Shown here piece after piece: positions 8,564 through 16,658 of a DNA stretch of 64,000 nucleotides. Origin of the DNA: Sphingobium sp. (GTDB lineage Bacteria > Pseudomonadota > Alphaproteobacteria > Sphingomonadales > Sphingomonadaceae); contig JALCRK010000007.1 of the NCBI GenBank assembly GCA_022652485.1, positions 1 to 64,000 on the forward strand, in the 5' to 3' direction. The first letter of the stretch is position 1. Every line of letters begins with the position of its first letter. The position numbers and the translations under genes were made by a program. Under the pieces are notes generated by a model, which worked only from the letters and a program-made list of their open reading frames with translations, did no database searches and was not told the origin of the DNA.

Positions 8564-9725
8564 CAACAACAGTCGACCGCGCCCTGAAACCATCGCCGCC
8601 GCGCATGGCGTGGCCAGCGATGCCGCGTTCGGAGCGGTATCTCCGCCGCTGTATTTTTCCACGACCTACGAATTTGCCGGATACGATCAGCCGCGCGCCT
8701 ACGACTATGGTCGCGCTGGCAACCCCACGCGCGACCTTCTGGCCGATGCGATCGCCCGGCTGGAGGGCGGGGCAGGGGCGGTCATTACGTCCAGCGGAAT
8801 GGCAGCGATCGACCTTCTCGTCAGCCGGCTTTCGGCGGGCAACGGAGTGCTGGCTCCGCACGATTGCTATGGCGGGACCATCCGTCTGCTCAAGGCCCGC
8901 GCCGAACGGGGACAGATCGCGCTACGGTTGGTCGACCAGGGAGATACCGATGCCGTTGCAGAGGCGCTGCGCGACCGGCCCGGGCTGGTGTTGGTCGAGA
9001 CGCCCAGCAACCCGCTGATGCGGGTGGTTGATATCGCGGCGTTGGCGTCCGCTGCGCACGAGGTGGGTGCCAAGGTGGCCGTCGATAACACCTTCCTCTC
9101 CCCAGTAATCCAGCAGCCGCTGACGCAGGGTGCCGACTACGTCGTCCATTCCACAACCAAGTACCTCAACGGGCATTCCGACGTGATCGGCGGCGCGGTT
9201 GTCGCCGCCGACCCGGTTGAAGTGGAGGCGCTGCGCCACTGGGGCAACGTTGTCGGCAGCACCGGCGCGCCGTTCGATGCCTGGCTGACCTTGCGCGGCC
9301 TGCGCACGTTGTTTCCCCGCATGGAACGCCAGCAGATTAACGCGATGGCCGTCGCGCAGTATCTGGAGCATCACTCGGCGGTGTCGATCGTGCACTACCC
9401 TGGTTTGTCCTCTCATCCCGGCCATGCCATCGCCAGCCGCCAGCAGCGCGGCTTCGGCGCAATGCTGAGCTTCGAACTGGCGGGAGGGACTGAGGCGGTG
9501 AAGCGGTTCATCGCCGCCGTGGACTGTTTTACCCTCGCGGAATCGCTGGGCGGGGTGGAAAGCCTGGTGGTCCACCCGGCGACGATGACTCACGCCGACA
9601 TGGGCGTCGAGGCCCGGGCGCTTGCCGGGATCAGCGACAGCCTTCTGCGCCTCTCGGTCGGCATCGAGGCGGAGCAGGATCTGATCGCCGGGCTGGAACG
9701 GGGGCTCGACGCATGCGCGGTTTGA
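8556..9725 (+). CDS. metB: Cystathionine gamma-synthase family PLP enzyme
   Basis: This 389-residue Cys/Met-metabolism enzyme has the PLP lysine in STTKYLNGHSDVIGG and the N-terminal YxYGRxGNPT motif (YDYGRAGNPTRDLL). Family members join an activated homoserine with cysteine or sulfide. The start overlaps the cysI end by 8 bases. Adjacent sulfide production makes an O-acylhomoserine sulfhydrylase activity (MetZ-like) also possible, and sequence alone does not separate the two. The cofactor-dependent fold is certain, the exact substrate less so. Confidence 0.85.
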   Translation: MTDNNSRPRPETIAAAHGVASDAAFGAVSPPLYFSTTYEFAGYDQPRAYDYGRAGNPTRDLLADAIARLEGGAGAVITSSGMAAIDLLVSRLSAGNGVLAPHDCYGGTIRLLKARAERGQIALRLVDQGDTDAVAEALRDRPGLVLVETPSNPLMRVVDIAALASAAHEVGAKVAVDNTFLSPVIQQPLTQGADYVVHSTTKYLNGHSDVIGGAVVAADPVEVEALRHWGNVVGSTGAPFDAWLTLRGLRTLFPRMERQQINAMAVAQYLEHHSAVSIVHYPGLSSHPGHAIASRQQRGFGAMLSFELAGGTEAVKRFIAAVDCFTLAESLGGVESLVVHPATMTHADMGVEARALAGISDSLLRLSVGIEAEQDLIAGLERGLDACAV

Positions 9726-9762
9726 GGAGTTGGGCAGCGGTAACGGACAGGGAGGCGTTGGC

Positions 9763-9993
9763 ATGTCGGCTCATGTGGTGATCGTAGACCTCTTCGGGCT
9801 GGTGCTGGTGGCCCTGGGCTTTAGCATGGCTTTCCGGCAATCGTTCGTGAGGAGAATGCTCGGGTGGTCGCCGGCGCCGGGCAAGACCTGTGAGGCGGAT
9901 CCGACAGCCTATGGCCTTCGCATCGCCGGGGTCATGGTCATGGTTTTCGGATTTGCACTGGGGATGATGGTGACCCTGTTCAATCTTGCCTGA
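9763..9993 (+). CDS. Small two-helix membrane protein
   Basis: The 76-residue product starts at the ATG after a GGAGG site. It has a hydrophobic segment at about 5-23 (VVIVDLFGLVLVALGFSMAF), a short basic cytoplasmic loop and a second at about 50-72 (LRIAGVMVMVFGFALGMMVTLF). Charge distribution suggests a hairpin in the inner membrane. It follows metB by 37 bases and precedes two other small genes. I do not recognise a family. Confidence 0.6.
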   Translation: MSAHVVIVDLFGLVLVALGFSMAFRQSFVRRMLGWSPAPGKTCEADPTAYGLRIAGVMVMVFGFALGMMVTLFNLA

Positions 9994-10007
9994 AAGGAGA
10001 GCTTCAC

Positions 10008-10304
10008 ATGGCCTGTCGCAGCAGCGAACTTGCGGCGCTGATCCTGCCGGAAATTCGGCTGCATTACGACGCTAGCGTCGAATCGCTCAACGACCTGGTA
10101 ACAAGTGCCATCCAGCATCACCGCGCGGACGGTATCGATGGCCCTGATCTGCTGGCGGCCGTCGTCATCGAAGTGCGCCGTCTGCTGGCCAGCGAGGCCA
10201 TGTCCGATGCGATCGACGAGGCTTCGCTCGAATCGTTTCCGGCCAGTGATCCGCCGGCTTGGATCGGTCGCAGGCATGGCGGCTCGACCGGTGGCCGCGA
10301 GTGA
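10008..10304 (+). CDS. Small unknown protein with SFPASDPP motif
   Basis: The product has 98 residues. A tail motif, DEASLESFPASDPPAW, is common in small alphaproteobacterial proteins of unknown function, but I cannot name the role. An AAAGGAGAG ribosome-binding site sits 8 bases before the ATG. Its stop shares bases with the next start (TGATG), so it is translationally coupled to the DUF488 gene. Confidence 0.65.
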   Translation: MACRSSELAALILPEIRLHYDASVESLNDLVTSAIQHHRADGIDGPDLLAAVVIEVRRLLASEAMSDAIDEASLESFPASDPPAWIGRRHGGSTGGRE

Positions 10305-10678
10305 TGGGAAACCTGGCAATCAAGCGGGTCTACGCGCCGCCGGCGGAAAGCGACGGGAAGCGCATCCTGGTCGACCGGCTCTGGCCGCGCGGTCTCAGCC
10401 GCAGCGAGGCCGCAATCGACGACTGGATCAAGGAGATCGCCCCTTCGCCAGCGTTGCGCAAGTGGTTCGGCCACGATCCGGCGCGGTTTGCCGAATTCGG
10501 CAATCTGTATCTCGAGGAACTGGACGGGAACCCCGCCCCGGTGGTGCGGCTCTGCGGTACATTGCAGGATCAGGATGTCACGCTGGTCTATGCCGCACGG
10601 GACGAGCGCCACAACCATGTGCGGGTGCTGCGCGACTATCTTGCCCGGCGGGGATGCACAGTGAGGAAGGGCGTTTGA
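10304..10678 (+). CDS. DUF488 (YeaO-like) family protein
   Basis: The 124-residue protein begins IKRVYAPP and carries the DUF488 signatures RILVDRLWPRGLS, WFGHDPARFAEF and LVYAARDERHNHVRVL. The family is widespread and small, and its biochemical function is not established. The start is chosen at the TGATG overlap with the preceding gene. It is followed by 83 bases holding the MarR operator. Confidence 0.88.
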   Translation: MGNLAIKRVYAPPAESDGKRILVDRLWPRGLSRSEAAIDDWIKEIAPSPALRKWFGHDPARFAEFGNLYLEELDGNPAPVVRLCGTLQDQDVTLVYAARDERHNHVRVLRDYLARRGCTVRKGV

Positions 10679-10748
10679 TCGCTGGTCATGCCCGTGAGGG
10701 ATTTCCAGGGTGGTGAAACTCCGACGTTGACGTCTTCGCTTAAAATAT

Positions 10749-10759
10749 TAGGACTCCTA
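10749..10759. promoter_or_regulatory. Palindromic operator before marR (TAGGACTCCTA)
   Basis: TAGGACTCCTA is a near-perfect dyad two bases before the marR ATG, embedded in ATATTAGGACTCCTA. The same 15 bases, differing only at the centre, precede the next gene at 11386-11400. It overlaps the AGGA ribosome-binding sequence. This is the layout expected for MarR autorepression; binding is inferred. Confidence 0.65.
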
Positions 10760-10761
10760 CT

Positions 10762-11325
10762 ATGAGTCGCGAACAGCTCTCCTACGGCCTTGGTCGCCTT
10801 GCCGCTCTCGCTCGCCAGCGGGATTGGGTTACGGGTGAAGCAGCCGGACTGACGCCCACCCAGGGCGATACCTTGCGCTTGCTGGCGGATCGTCCGGCAG
10901 GGCTTCGGCTTGGCGAACTGGCCGCCCACCTCAGTGTGCGGCCTTCCACCGCCAGTGACGTGGTCGCGGTGCTGGTCGCCAAGGAACTGGTCCGGCGCCT
11001 GCCTGATCCCGACAATGCCCGCGCCGTGCGCGTGGTGTTGACCGATGCAGGCCGCGCGATGCTGGGACAGATGCCCGATGGCTTCGATGCCGTCGTCGAT
11101 ATGTTGTCCGACGCGGATGCGGGCACGCTGCACGGCATCGTCATCAGCACTATCGTCCGCTTGCAGCAGGCCGGTCGGATCGCACCTCAGCGTCTGTGCG
11201 TGACTTGCCGCTATTTTGTGTCCGAAGCTGACGGGGCAGGCGGACATTTTTGCAGTTTGGTCAATCAGCCGCTCCAGCCCGCCGACCTCAGGGTGAACTG
11301 CCCGGAGCACGAAGCGACGGGCTGA
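10762..11325 (+). CDS. MarR-family regulator with a four-cysteine C-terminal tail
   Basis: The 187-residue protein has a MarR winged helix (LTPTQGDTLRLLADRPAGLR, then RPSTASDVVAVLVAKELV and the wing RLPDPDNARAVRVVLT). After about residue 145 comes an added tail with CVTC, HFC and NCPEH, four cysteines plus histidine that could bind zinc or an iron-sulfur cluster or act as a thiol switch. Typical MarR proteins are about 140-150 residues and lack this tail. A palindromic operator overlaps its own ribosome-binding site, so autoregulation is likely. The next gene has the same operator and encodes a thiol-oxidoreductase-like protein, supporting redox sensing. Confidence 0.88.
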   Translation: MSREQLSYGLGRLAALARQRDWVTGEAAGLTPTQGDTLRLLADRPAGLRLGELAAHLSVRPSTASDVVAVLVAKELVRRLPDPDNARAVRVVLTDAGRAMLGQMPDGFDAVVDMLSDADAGTLHGIVISTIVRLQQAGRIAPQRLCVTCRYFVSEADGAGGHFCSLVNQPLQPADLRVNCPEHEATG

Positions 11326-11389
11326 TGCTGACCATTCCCTCGGGGTGAGGGCACGCGTCGGGCGCAGCGTCTTTTGCGCCCTAGAATAT

Positions 11390-11400
11390 TAGGAGTCCTA
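11390..11400. promoter_or_regulatory. Palindromic operator before thioredoxin-fold gene (TAGGAGTCCTA)
   Basis: TAGGAGTCCTA is a perfect dyad apart from its central base, two bases before the ATG at 11403. Its context ATATTAGGAGTCCTA matches the sequence in front of marR except at one position. It overlaps the ribosome-binding sequence, so a bound repressor would block both transcription and initiation. Together the two copies define a probable small MarR regulon. Confidence 0.65.
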
Positions 11401-11402
11401 TC

Positions 11403-11648
11403 ATGAAGCCCAAGGCAACCTTCTATCACGCCGGATGCAGCGTGTGCGTATCGGTTGAACAGGCGCTGGGCCAGGCGCTCGATCCGGCGCGTTATGATGT
11501 CGAGATCGTGGATTTCAACACGGCCCCGGACCGGATTGCCGAGGCGGAAGCTGCCGGGGTTCAGTCGGTCCCAGCCTATGTGATCGACGGCCAGCCCTTC
11601 CACATCAACTTCGGTGCGTCGATGGCGGCAGTGAAGGGCGTGGGCTGA
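11403..11648 (+). CDS. Glutaredoxin/thioredoxin-fold small protein (CSVC)
   Basis: The 81-residue protein starts KATFYHAGCSVCVSVEQAL, with a CxxC active site at the end of the first strand. It then has YDVEIVDFNT and the cis-proline segment VQSVPAYVIDGQPFHINFG, as in glutaredoxins and arsenate-reductase-like thiol proteins. It probably exchanges disulfides in the cytoplasm. It lies under the MarR operator and ends before a strong hairpin terminator, so it forms its own short transcript. Confidence 0.85.
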   Translation: MKPKATFYHAGCSVCVSVEQALGQALDPARYDVEIVDFNTAPDRIAEAEAAGVQSVPAYVIDGQPFHINFGASMAAVKGVG

Positions 11649-11665
11649 TCGCACCTGACCAGACC

Positions 11666-11696
11666 GGGCGGGCTTTCGTGCTGACGGAGCCCGCCC
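11666..11696 (+). terminator. Hairpin terminator after the thioredoxin-fold gene
   Basis: GGGCGGGCT (11666-11674) pairs with AGCCCGCCC (11688-11696) across a 13-base loop and is followed by CTTT. The nine-base GC stem is strong but the T-run is short, so termination may be partial. It separates the MarR-controlled gene from the downstream redoxin gene. Confidence 0.65.
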
Positions 11697-11715
11697 CTTT
11701 GAAGAGACACGACTG

Positions 11716-12252
11716 ATGCTCGATCAACTCGCCCCCGAATGGGTGACCAGCCAGTGGTTCAACAGCCCGCCGCTGACGCTTGCGGACTTGCGCGGCCGGA
11801 TTGTCGTGCTGGGCACGTTCCAGATGCTGTGCCCGGGCTGCGTCGCGAATGGCCTGCCGCAATTGCAGCGGGTGGAACAGACTTTCGCCCGAGAGGATGT
11901 CGCGGTCGTCGCCCTGCACACGGTGTTCGAGCATCACGCGGCGATGATGCCGGTAGCGCTCGAAGCGTTCCTCCACGAATACCGGATCGGGTTTCCTGTC
12001 GGCTTCGATGCCCATGACGATCCGGCTGGGATGCCGATCACCATGCAGCGCTACAACTTGCGCGGCACGCCGTCGCTGGTCCTGATCGACCGGCAGGGAC
12101 GCCTGCGGCACAGCAGTTTCGGGCACGAGCCGGATCTTGCGCTTGGCGCGCGGATCGCGATGCTGCTGGCCGAAGGCGCAGAGGTTGTGGCCAGCAGCGA
12201 TGGGCAGCAGCCGTATGGCGAGACCTGCCGGGCAGGAGGCGATTGCAGCTGA
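11716..12252 (+). CDS. Peroxiredoxin/TlpA-like redoxin domain protein
   Basis: The 178-residue product has the AhpC/TSA-redoxin core: LTLADLRGRIVVLGTF, an active-site MLCPGCVANGLPQL with CxxC, and LRGTPSLVLIDRQGRLR with the cis-proline. No signal peptide is seen, so it is cytoplasmic. Two further cysteines lie at the C-terminus (ETCRAGGDCS). Such proteins reduce thiols or peroxides. It neighbours another thiol protein and a dioxygenase, fitting a redox-defence module. Confidence 0.85.
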   Translation: MLDQLAPEWVTSQWFNSPPLTLADLRGRIVVLGTFQMLCPGCVANGLPQLQRVEQTFAREDVAVVALHTVFEHHAAMMPVALEAFLHEYRIGFPVGFDAHDDPAGMPITMQRYNLRGTPSLVLIDRQGRLRHSSFGHEPDLALGARIAMLLAEGAEVVASSDGQQPYGETCRAGGDCS

Positions 12253-12258
12253 CAGGAC

Positions 12259-12963
12259 ATGGCGAATGAGGAACCCGGACGCATTGGCGCCATGATCGCC
12301 AGCCAGGGCTGGGCCGCGCTTTCAGGGAGGCAGGTGCGTGCGCTGACCGGGATCGTGCACGGGCCCGAATGGGATGCTTTCGGCAGAAGCTGGTCCGCGC
12401 TGGGTGATGATCGCTACATGGCAGATGGCGGGCGTTACCGGCGCAGGCGTCATGCCGTTCTGGCGCTGACCGATGGTGAAGTTCGCACCTTGCCGCCACG
12501 TCCGCATTACCAGAGCCGCGACTACAACTCGCTCAACGGCGGGATCGAGCGCTGGTTCGCGCAAGTGCAGCCCGAGGTGCTCGGCAGCGAAACCTTTCGT
12601 ACCTTGCTTGCGTTGTGCCGCGACGTTTTTGCGCTGGCGGACGTACCTTGCGAGATCGAGGTTCATCAGTTCCGGATCGAGGCGGGAGAGACTCCCGGGT
12701 ACCCCACGCCCGAAGGCATGCACCGGGACGGTGTCGATCGGGTCGGTGTATTCCTGATCGAGCGCTACAATGTGGAAGCCGGATCGACCCGTATCGCGAT
12801 TGATGGCGAAAAGGATATGACCGAATTCACGCTCACCAATCCGCTGGATGCGGTGTTCATCGATGATCGGCGGGTGCGGCATGGGGTGACGCCGATTTCC
12901 AGCCTGCTCCCCGGGCGCGAGGCACACCGGGACGTGCTCGTGCTTACGTTCCGCTTCGTCTAA
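12259..12963 (+). CDS. 2OG-Fe dioxygenase family protein
   Basis: The 234-residue protein resembles the bacterial 2-oxoglutarate/iron dioxygenases that hydroxylate free amino acids. The iron triad is visible as H-x-D in GMHRDGVDRV and the distal histidine in RVRHGVTPI, with a candidate 2-oxoglutarate arginine in HRDVLVLTFRF. The length fits the family. It begins six bases after the redoxin stop and precedes a MOSC gene by 26 bases, so all three are probably cotranscribed. The substrate cannot be deduced. Confidence 0.82.
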   Translation: MANEEPGRIGAMIASQGWAALSGRQVRALTGIVHGPEWDAFGRSWSALGDDRYMADGGRYRRRRHAVLALTDGEVRTLPPRPHYQSRDYNSLNGGIERWFAQVQPEVLGSETFRTLLALCRDVFALADVPCEIEVHQFRIEAGETPGYPTPEGMHRDGVDRVGVFLIERYNVEAGSTRIAIDGEKDMTEFTLTNPLDAVFIDDRRVRHGVTPISSLLPGREAHRDVLVLTFRFV

Positions 12964-12989
12964 GCGGTGCCGGGAAAGGACAAGGCAGC

Positions 12990-13637
12990 ATGGAAACAAG
13001 GATCAGGGGGGTGCTGTCGGGGCGAGTCGCGCCATTTGGCCCCATGGGCGAGCCGAGCGGTTATGCCAAAGCGATCCGCACCGACCGGGTGGAAGTCACC
13101 TTGCTTGGCCTCGAGGGGGACGAGCAGGCCGACCTTGTCCACCATGGCGGCGTGGACAAGGCGGTCCATCACTATGCCATCGATCATTACCCGGCATGGA
13201 TCGCCGAACGGCCGGGACTGACGGCGGCCTTCAGCGAGCCGGGCGCATTCGGGGAAAACATATCGACGCTGGGGTGGCGCGAGGAAACTGTCTGTATCGG
13301 CGACCGCTTCCGTATGGGCACGGCTCTGGTCGAAATCAGTCAGGGTCGCCAGCCCTGCTGGAAACTGGGCCACCGTTTCGGCGATCCGGCGATGGTCGAT
13401 CGCGTGGTCAAAACCGGACGCTGCGGTTGGTACTACCGGGTGATCGAGCCGGGAATGGTCGCTGCGGGCGACATCATCAGGTTGGTGGAACGCTGTCATC
13501 CTGACTGGACCGTCGCGCGGACCTTCCGCATCCTGATCGGCAAGGCGCCGACGCGGCGCGATGATATCGCTGAACTTGCCGGGCTGCCTCAGCTATCGGC
13601 GTCCTGGCGGGCGCGCTGCCATGCGATGCTCGGCTGA
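12990..13637 (+). CDS. MOSC domain protein (YiiM-like)
   Basis: The 215-residue product has MOSC features: LEGDEQADLVHHGGVDKAVHHY, the family's GAFGENI segment and the likely molybdenum-sulfur cysteine in QGRQPCWKLGHRF. YiiM-type proteins bind molybdenum cofactor and reduce N-hydroxylated compounds. A short C-terminal 3-alpha extension follows the barrel. It ends the plus-strand redox block just before insertion-sequence debris. Confidence 0.88.
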   Translation: METRIRGVLSGRVAPFGPMGEPSGYAKAIRTDRVEVTLLGLEGDEQADLVHHGGVDKAVHHYAIDHYPAWIAERPGLTAAFSEPGAFGENISTLGWREETVCIGDRFRMGTALVEISQGRQPCWKLGHRFGDPAMVDRVVKTGRCGWYYRVIEPGMVAAGDIIRLVERCHPDWTVARTFRILIGKAPTRRDDIAELAGLPQLSASWRARCHAMLG

Positions 13638-13687
13638 TCGTGTGGTCATGCCTTGACCGGCAAAATCCACTGCTATTCGCGCAATCG

Positions 13688-14215
13688 TCAGAAATCGCAG
13701 CCTGCCGTCGAACCGCGCGGCGGATGTCCTTCTTCCAGGTGGATAGTGGCGGTGTAATAGCTTTGCATGTGCCCCAGTGGTGCGGTCTGCTGGTCGACGG
13801 TCAGGGTGAACGGCACTCCTTCCGGCGATGTCCCGGCATAAGTGCGCGATCCCGCACCAGCCCCGATCTTTTCGCAGGACATTTCGGTGATGGCGATCTG
13901 GCGCAGGCGCAGGGCTCCGGCGATGTCGTAGGGGATTTCTCCGCCCACCTTTGCCCAGTTTACAGAGACAGTGGCGGGCGCGCTGCTTCCCCCTATCGCG
14001 ACTTCCAGCTGCCCCAGTGTTCCGGTCGCCAGCGCAGGAGGATTTGCTCTTCCAGCCCAGCGGACTCCCGATGCCCGTTGCTTCGTCATCGTTAGCGAGG
14101 GCTTGCCACTCCCTGCACCGGGCAGGACCGCCAACAGCATGTCGGCGGCAGGACCGCTTGCCATGACTTTCTGCCAGTTGGTCCGGCATTCTTCGTCAGC
14201 CCAGCGGGCTGCACT
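13688..14215 (-). pseudogene. 3' fragment of an unknown gene cut by the IS21 remnant
   Basis: On the minus strand about 175 codons read well as protein: CRTNWQKVMASGPAADMLL, then VSVNWAKVGGEIPYDIAG and FTLTVDQQTAPLGHMQSYYT, ending GCDF. Beyond about 14215 the frame continues only as the antisense of istA. The start of the gene is therefore missing. The residues suggest a small extracytoplasmic lipoprotein-like protein, but I cannot name it. The true boundary with the IS is uncertain by tens of bases. Confidence 0.55.
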
Positions 14216-14253
14216 GGAATCGCGGCGGATCAAGTCCGCGCGGCAACTCGCCA

Positions 14254-14550
14254 GTGCGCAACGGCGCGCCGCTCCAGGGCTGGAACCTGCCACCGGCGCT
14301 TGCCCGGCTGCGTCGCAAGCTCGGCACCGGCGACGAGGCCGACCGGCGGTTCGTGCGTGTGCTGGCGGCAGTGCTGACCGACGGGCTGGATGCGGTCGAA
14401 GGCGCGAAGCGCTGGAGGCGGGTGCCGCCAGCGACGAGGTGATCCTCAACATCCTGTCGCGGCGACGCGAGCCGCCGCCGGTTCGCTCGCTCGACGTCGT
14501 GGTCGATCTGAAGCTCAACCATCCGCCCATTGCCGATTGCGCGCGCTCGG
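14254..14550 (+). pseudogene. istA: istA transposase C-terminal fragment, frameshifted
   Basis: One frame reads PPALARLRRKLGTGDEADRR then VLTDGLDAVEGAKRWRR, and a second frame continues with EALEAGAASDEVILNILSRR and a LNHPPIADCAR tail. Together these are the C-terminal end of an IS21 IstA transposase with a frameshift near 14405. The DDE catalytic core lies upstream and is missing. Confidence 0.75.
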
Positions 14551-15237
14551 CCTCAAGGGGATGGTTGGCGCGTTCGATGAGGCGGTAACCTCCGGCGTGC
14601 AGCGCAAGCGCACCACCACCGAGATCCTGACTGATCTGCTGCGCGCCGAAGCCGCCCACCGCCACGCCGCCTCGATCCGGTACCGGATGAGTGCCGCCAA
14701 GCTGCCGGTGGTGAAGGACATCGACGCGTTCGTGTTCGACGGCACCCCGGCCAACGAGGGGCTGGTCCGTTCGTTGCACGCCGGATCGTTCCTGCCGGGC
14801 AGGCGCAATATCGTGCTGGTCGGAGGAACGGGTACGGGAAAGACGCATCTGGCCATCGCCATTACCGCCAGCGTCGTGCGCGCCGGCGCCCGCGGCCGCT
14901 ACTTCAACACCATCGACCTGGTCACACGGCTCGAGGAGGAGGCGCGTATCGGCAGGCCGGCGCGCTTGCCGCCCAGCTCAGCCGTCTCGAGCTCGTCGTG
15001 CTCGATGAACTGGGCTATCTGCCGTTCGCCCGCTCAGGCGGCCAGTTGCTGTTCCACCTGATCAGCAAGCTCTACGAACAGACCTCGGTAATCATCACCA
15101 CCAACCTGGCGTTCGGCGAGTGGCCCACCGTGTTCGGCGATCCCAAGATGACCACCGCGCTGCTCGACCGCATCACCCATCACTGCGACATCGTCGAGAC
15201 CGGCAACGACAGTTGGCGCTTCAAGAACCGCAGCTGA
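14545..15237 (+). pseudogene. istB: istB helper ATPase, frameshifted
   Basis: The first part reads LRALGLKGMVGAFDEAV, with Walker A in [16 protein letters not shown]. Near 14960 the frame shifts, and the rest continues as [17 protein letters not shown] (Walker B) to [13 protein letters not shown]. The normal istB start codon has been lost in a small fusion with the istA tail. IstB is the ATP-dependent target-capture partner of IstA. Two lesions make it inactive. Confidence 0.82.
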
Positions 15238-15413
15238 TCCGCCCCGATAGCCGACAGAAATGACCTTCGCTCTGCTGGCGCCTCCGGTCGGGCTACGCCC
15301 TCCCTACGCCACCAGCAGAGCGAAACCCGCGCCCCCCATCAACGGATCGCACTATCGCAAAGGGGGTCCCTGTTCGGCGCCGATCGGGGGTCCCGTTTGG
15401 ACGCCGATTGACA

Positions 15414-16551
15414 CACCAGCACCATTCCACGTCGTGCCGCGTGGATGGGCGGGCCCGGGCTTCCTTGCCATGCTGCTGTTCGAGAAGTTCGGACAACACC
15501 AGCCCCTCAACCGGCAGGCCGAACGCTTTGCTCGCGAGGGCGTGCCCTTGAGCCTGTCGACACTCGCTGACCAGGTCGGTGCGGCAAGCGCCGCACTGAT
15601 GCCTCTCTATCGCCGGATCGAGGCCCATGTCCTGGCCGCAGAGCGATTGCATGGCGACGATACGACGGTCCCGGTTCTCGCCAAGGGCAAGACTGATACC
15701 GGTCGATTATGGGTTTATGTGCGCGACGATGCTCCGTTCGGCGGACCAGCACCACCTGCCGCGCTGTTCCATTACTCGCGCGACCGGCGCGGCGAACATC
15801 CGCGCGCCCATCTCGTATCCTGGGCAGGCATCCTGCAGGCCGACGCCTATGGCGGATATGGCGAGCTCTATCGCGACGGCCGCCAGCCCGGTCCCGTGTT
15901 CGAAGCCGGTTGCTTCGCTCACGCGCGGCGCAAGTTTTTCGAGTTGGCCGATGTCGAGGGGGCAGTACGCAAGAAAAGCCGCGGCGAGCGAACAGAGCAG
16001 ATCTATCCGATCGCGCTCGAGGCGGTGCAGCGGCTCGATGCCCTGTTCGATATCGAGCGTAGGGTGAACGGCCTGCCAAGCCAGGAGCGCCTCACCGCCC
16101 GCCAGGAACACAGCGCACCGTTGATGGCTGATCTCCATGCTTGGCTGCATGCCCAGCTCGCCAGGCTTTCGCGCAACCACGATCTCGCCAAGGCCATCAA
16201 CTACATGCTCCGCCGTTGGCCGGCGTTCGCCCGGTTTCTCGAAGATGGCCGGGTCTGCATTACCAACAATGCTGCCGAACGCGCCCTACGCGGCGTGACT
16301 CTTGGTCGTAAATCGTGGCTCTTCTGCGGCTCCGACCGCGGCGGCCAGCGCGCCGCCGTCATGTACTCGCTGATCGGTACCGCCAAGCTCAACAACGTCG
16401 ATCCGCAGGCCTGGCTTGCAGACGTTCTCACCCGCATCGCCGAACAGCCCGTCACCCGCCTCGACGACCTGCTGGCATGGAACTGGCGCAAGTCGAACAC
16501 CGCGCTCGCCGCCTGAAACAGTTCATAACGCGGTACTCGGCGGATGCTTAC
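15414..16551 (+). mobile_element. 5'-truncated IS66-family element
   Basis: Only the later part of the transposase gene remains. The right end is visible as CGGCGGATGCTTAC (16538-16551), the reverse complement of the GTAAGC-type terminal repeat of IS66 elements. The tnpA and tnpB accessory genes and the left end are missing, replaced by the IS21 right end. Confidence 0.75.
15416..16516 (+). pseudogene. tnpC: IS66 transposase TnpC, N-terminally truncated
   Basis: From PAPFHVVPRGWAGPGF the sequence is a good IS66 transposase: LHGDDTTVPVLAKGKTDTGR, ADAYGGYGELY with a catalytic aspartate, CFAHARRKFFE, and TNNAAERALRG with a C-terminal acidic residue. Full TnpC proteins are about 500 residues with an N-terminal leucine zipper and zinc-binding part, and that portion is gone. 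The open frame continues upstream through the IS21 end by chance. It is unlikely to be active. Confidence 0.88.
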
Positions 16552-16658
16552 GTCGATTGTTCGTTGTTTGCGATTTTTCGTTTGACACGAGGTTCCTCGT
16601 TTGATCCTTTAACGATGCGCAAAACCCACTAGCTCAGTGCGCCCATGCGGGGTGCACA

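Larger units (their letters stand above)
14220..15413 (+). mobile_element. Decayed IS21-family element, left part missing
   Basis: It contains the 3' part of istA and a frameshifted istB, and ends with a typical IS21 right end. Two copies of GGGGGTCCC (15362-15370 and 15386-15394) are followed by a GACGCCGATTGACA end at about 15413. The left end and most of istA are absent, so it is immobile by itself. It abuts an IS66 transposase whose 5' part is missing, so IS21 probably landed in or recombined with IS66. Confidence 0.8.

Noticed and set aside
15362-15394. GGGGGTCCC pair as an independent tandem repeat
   Set aside because: It is explained as the multiple terminal repeats of the IS21 right end.
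15260-15415. Apparent N-terminus of the IS66 transposase frame
   Set aside because: These codons are the IS21 right end read through by chance; IS66 homology begins at about 15416.
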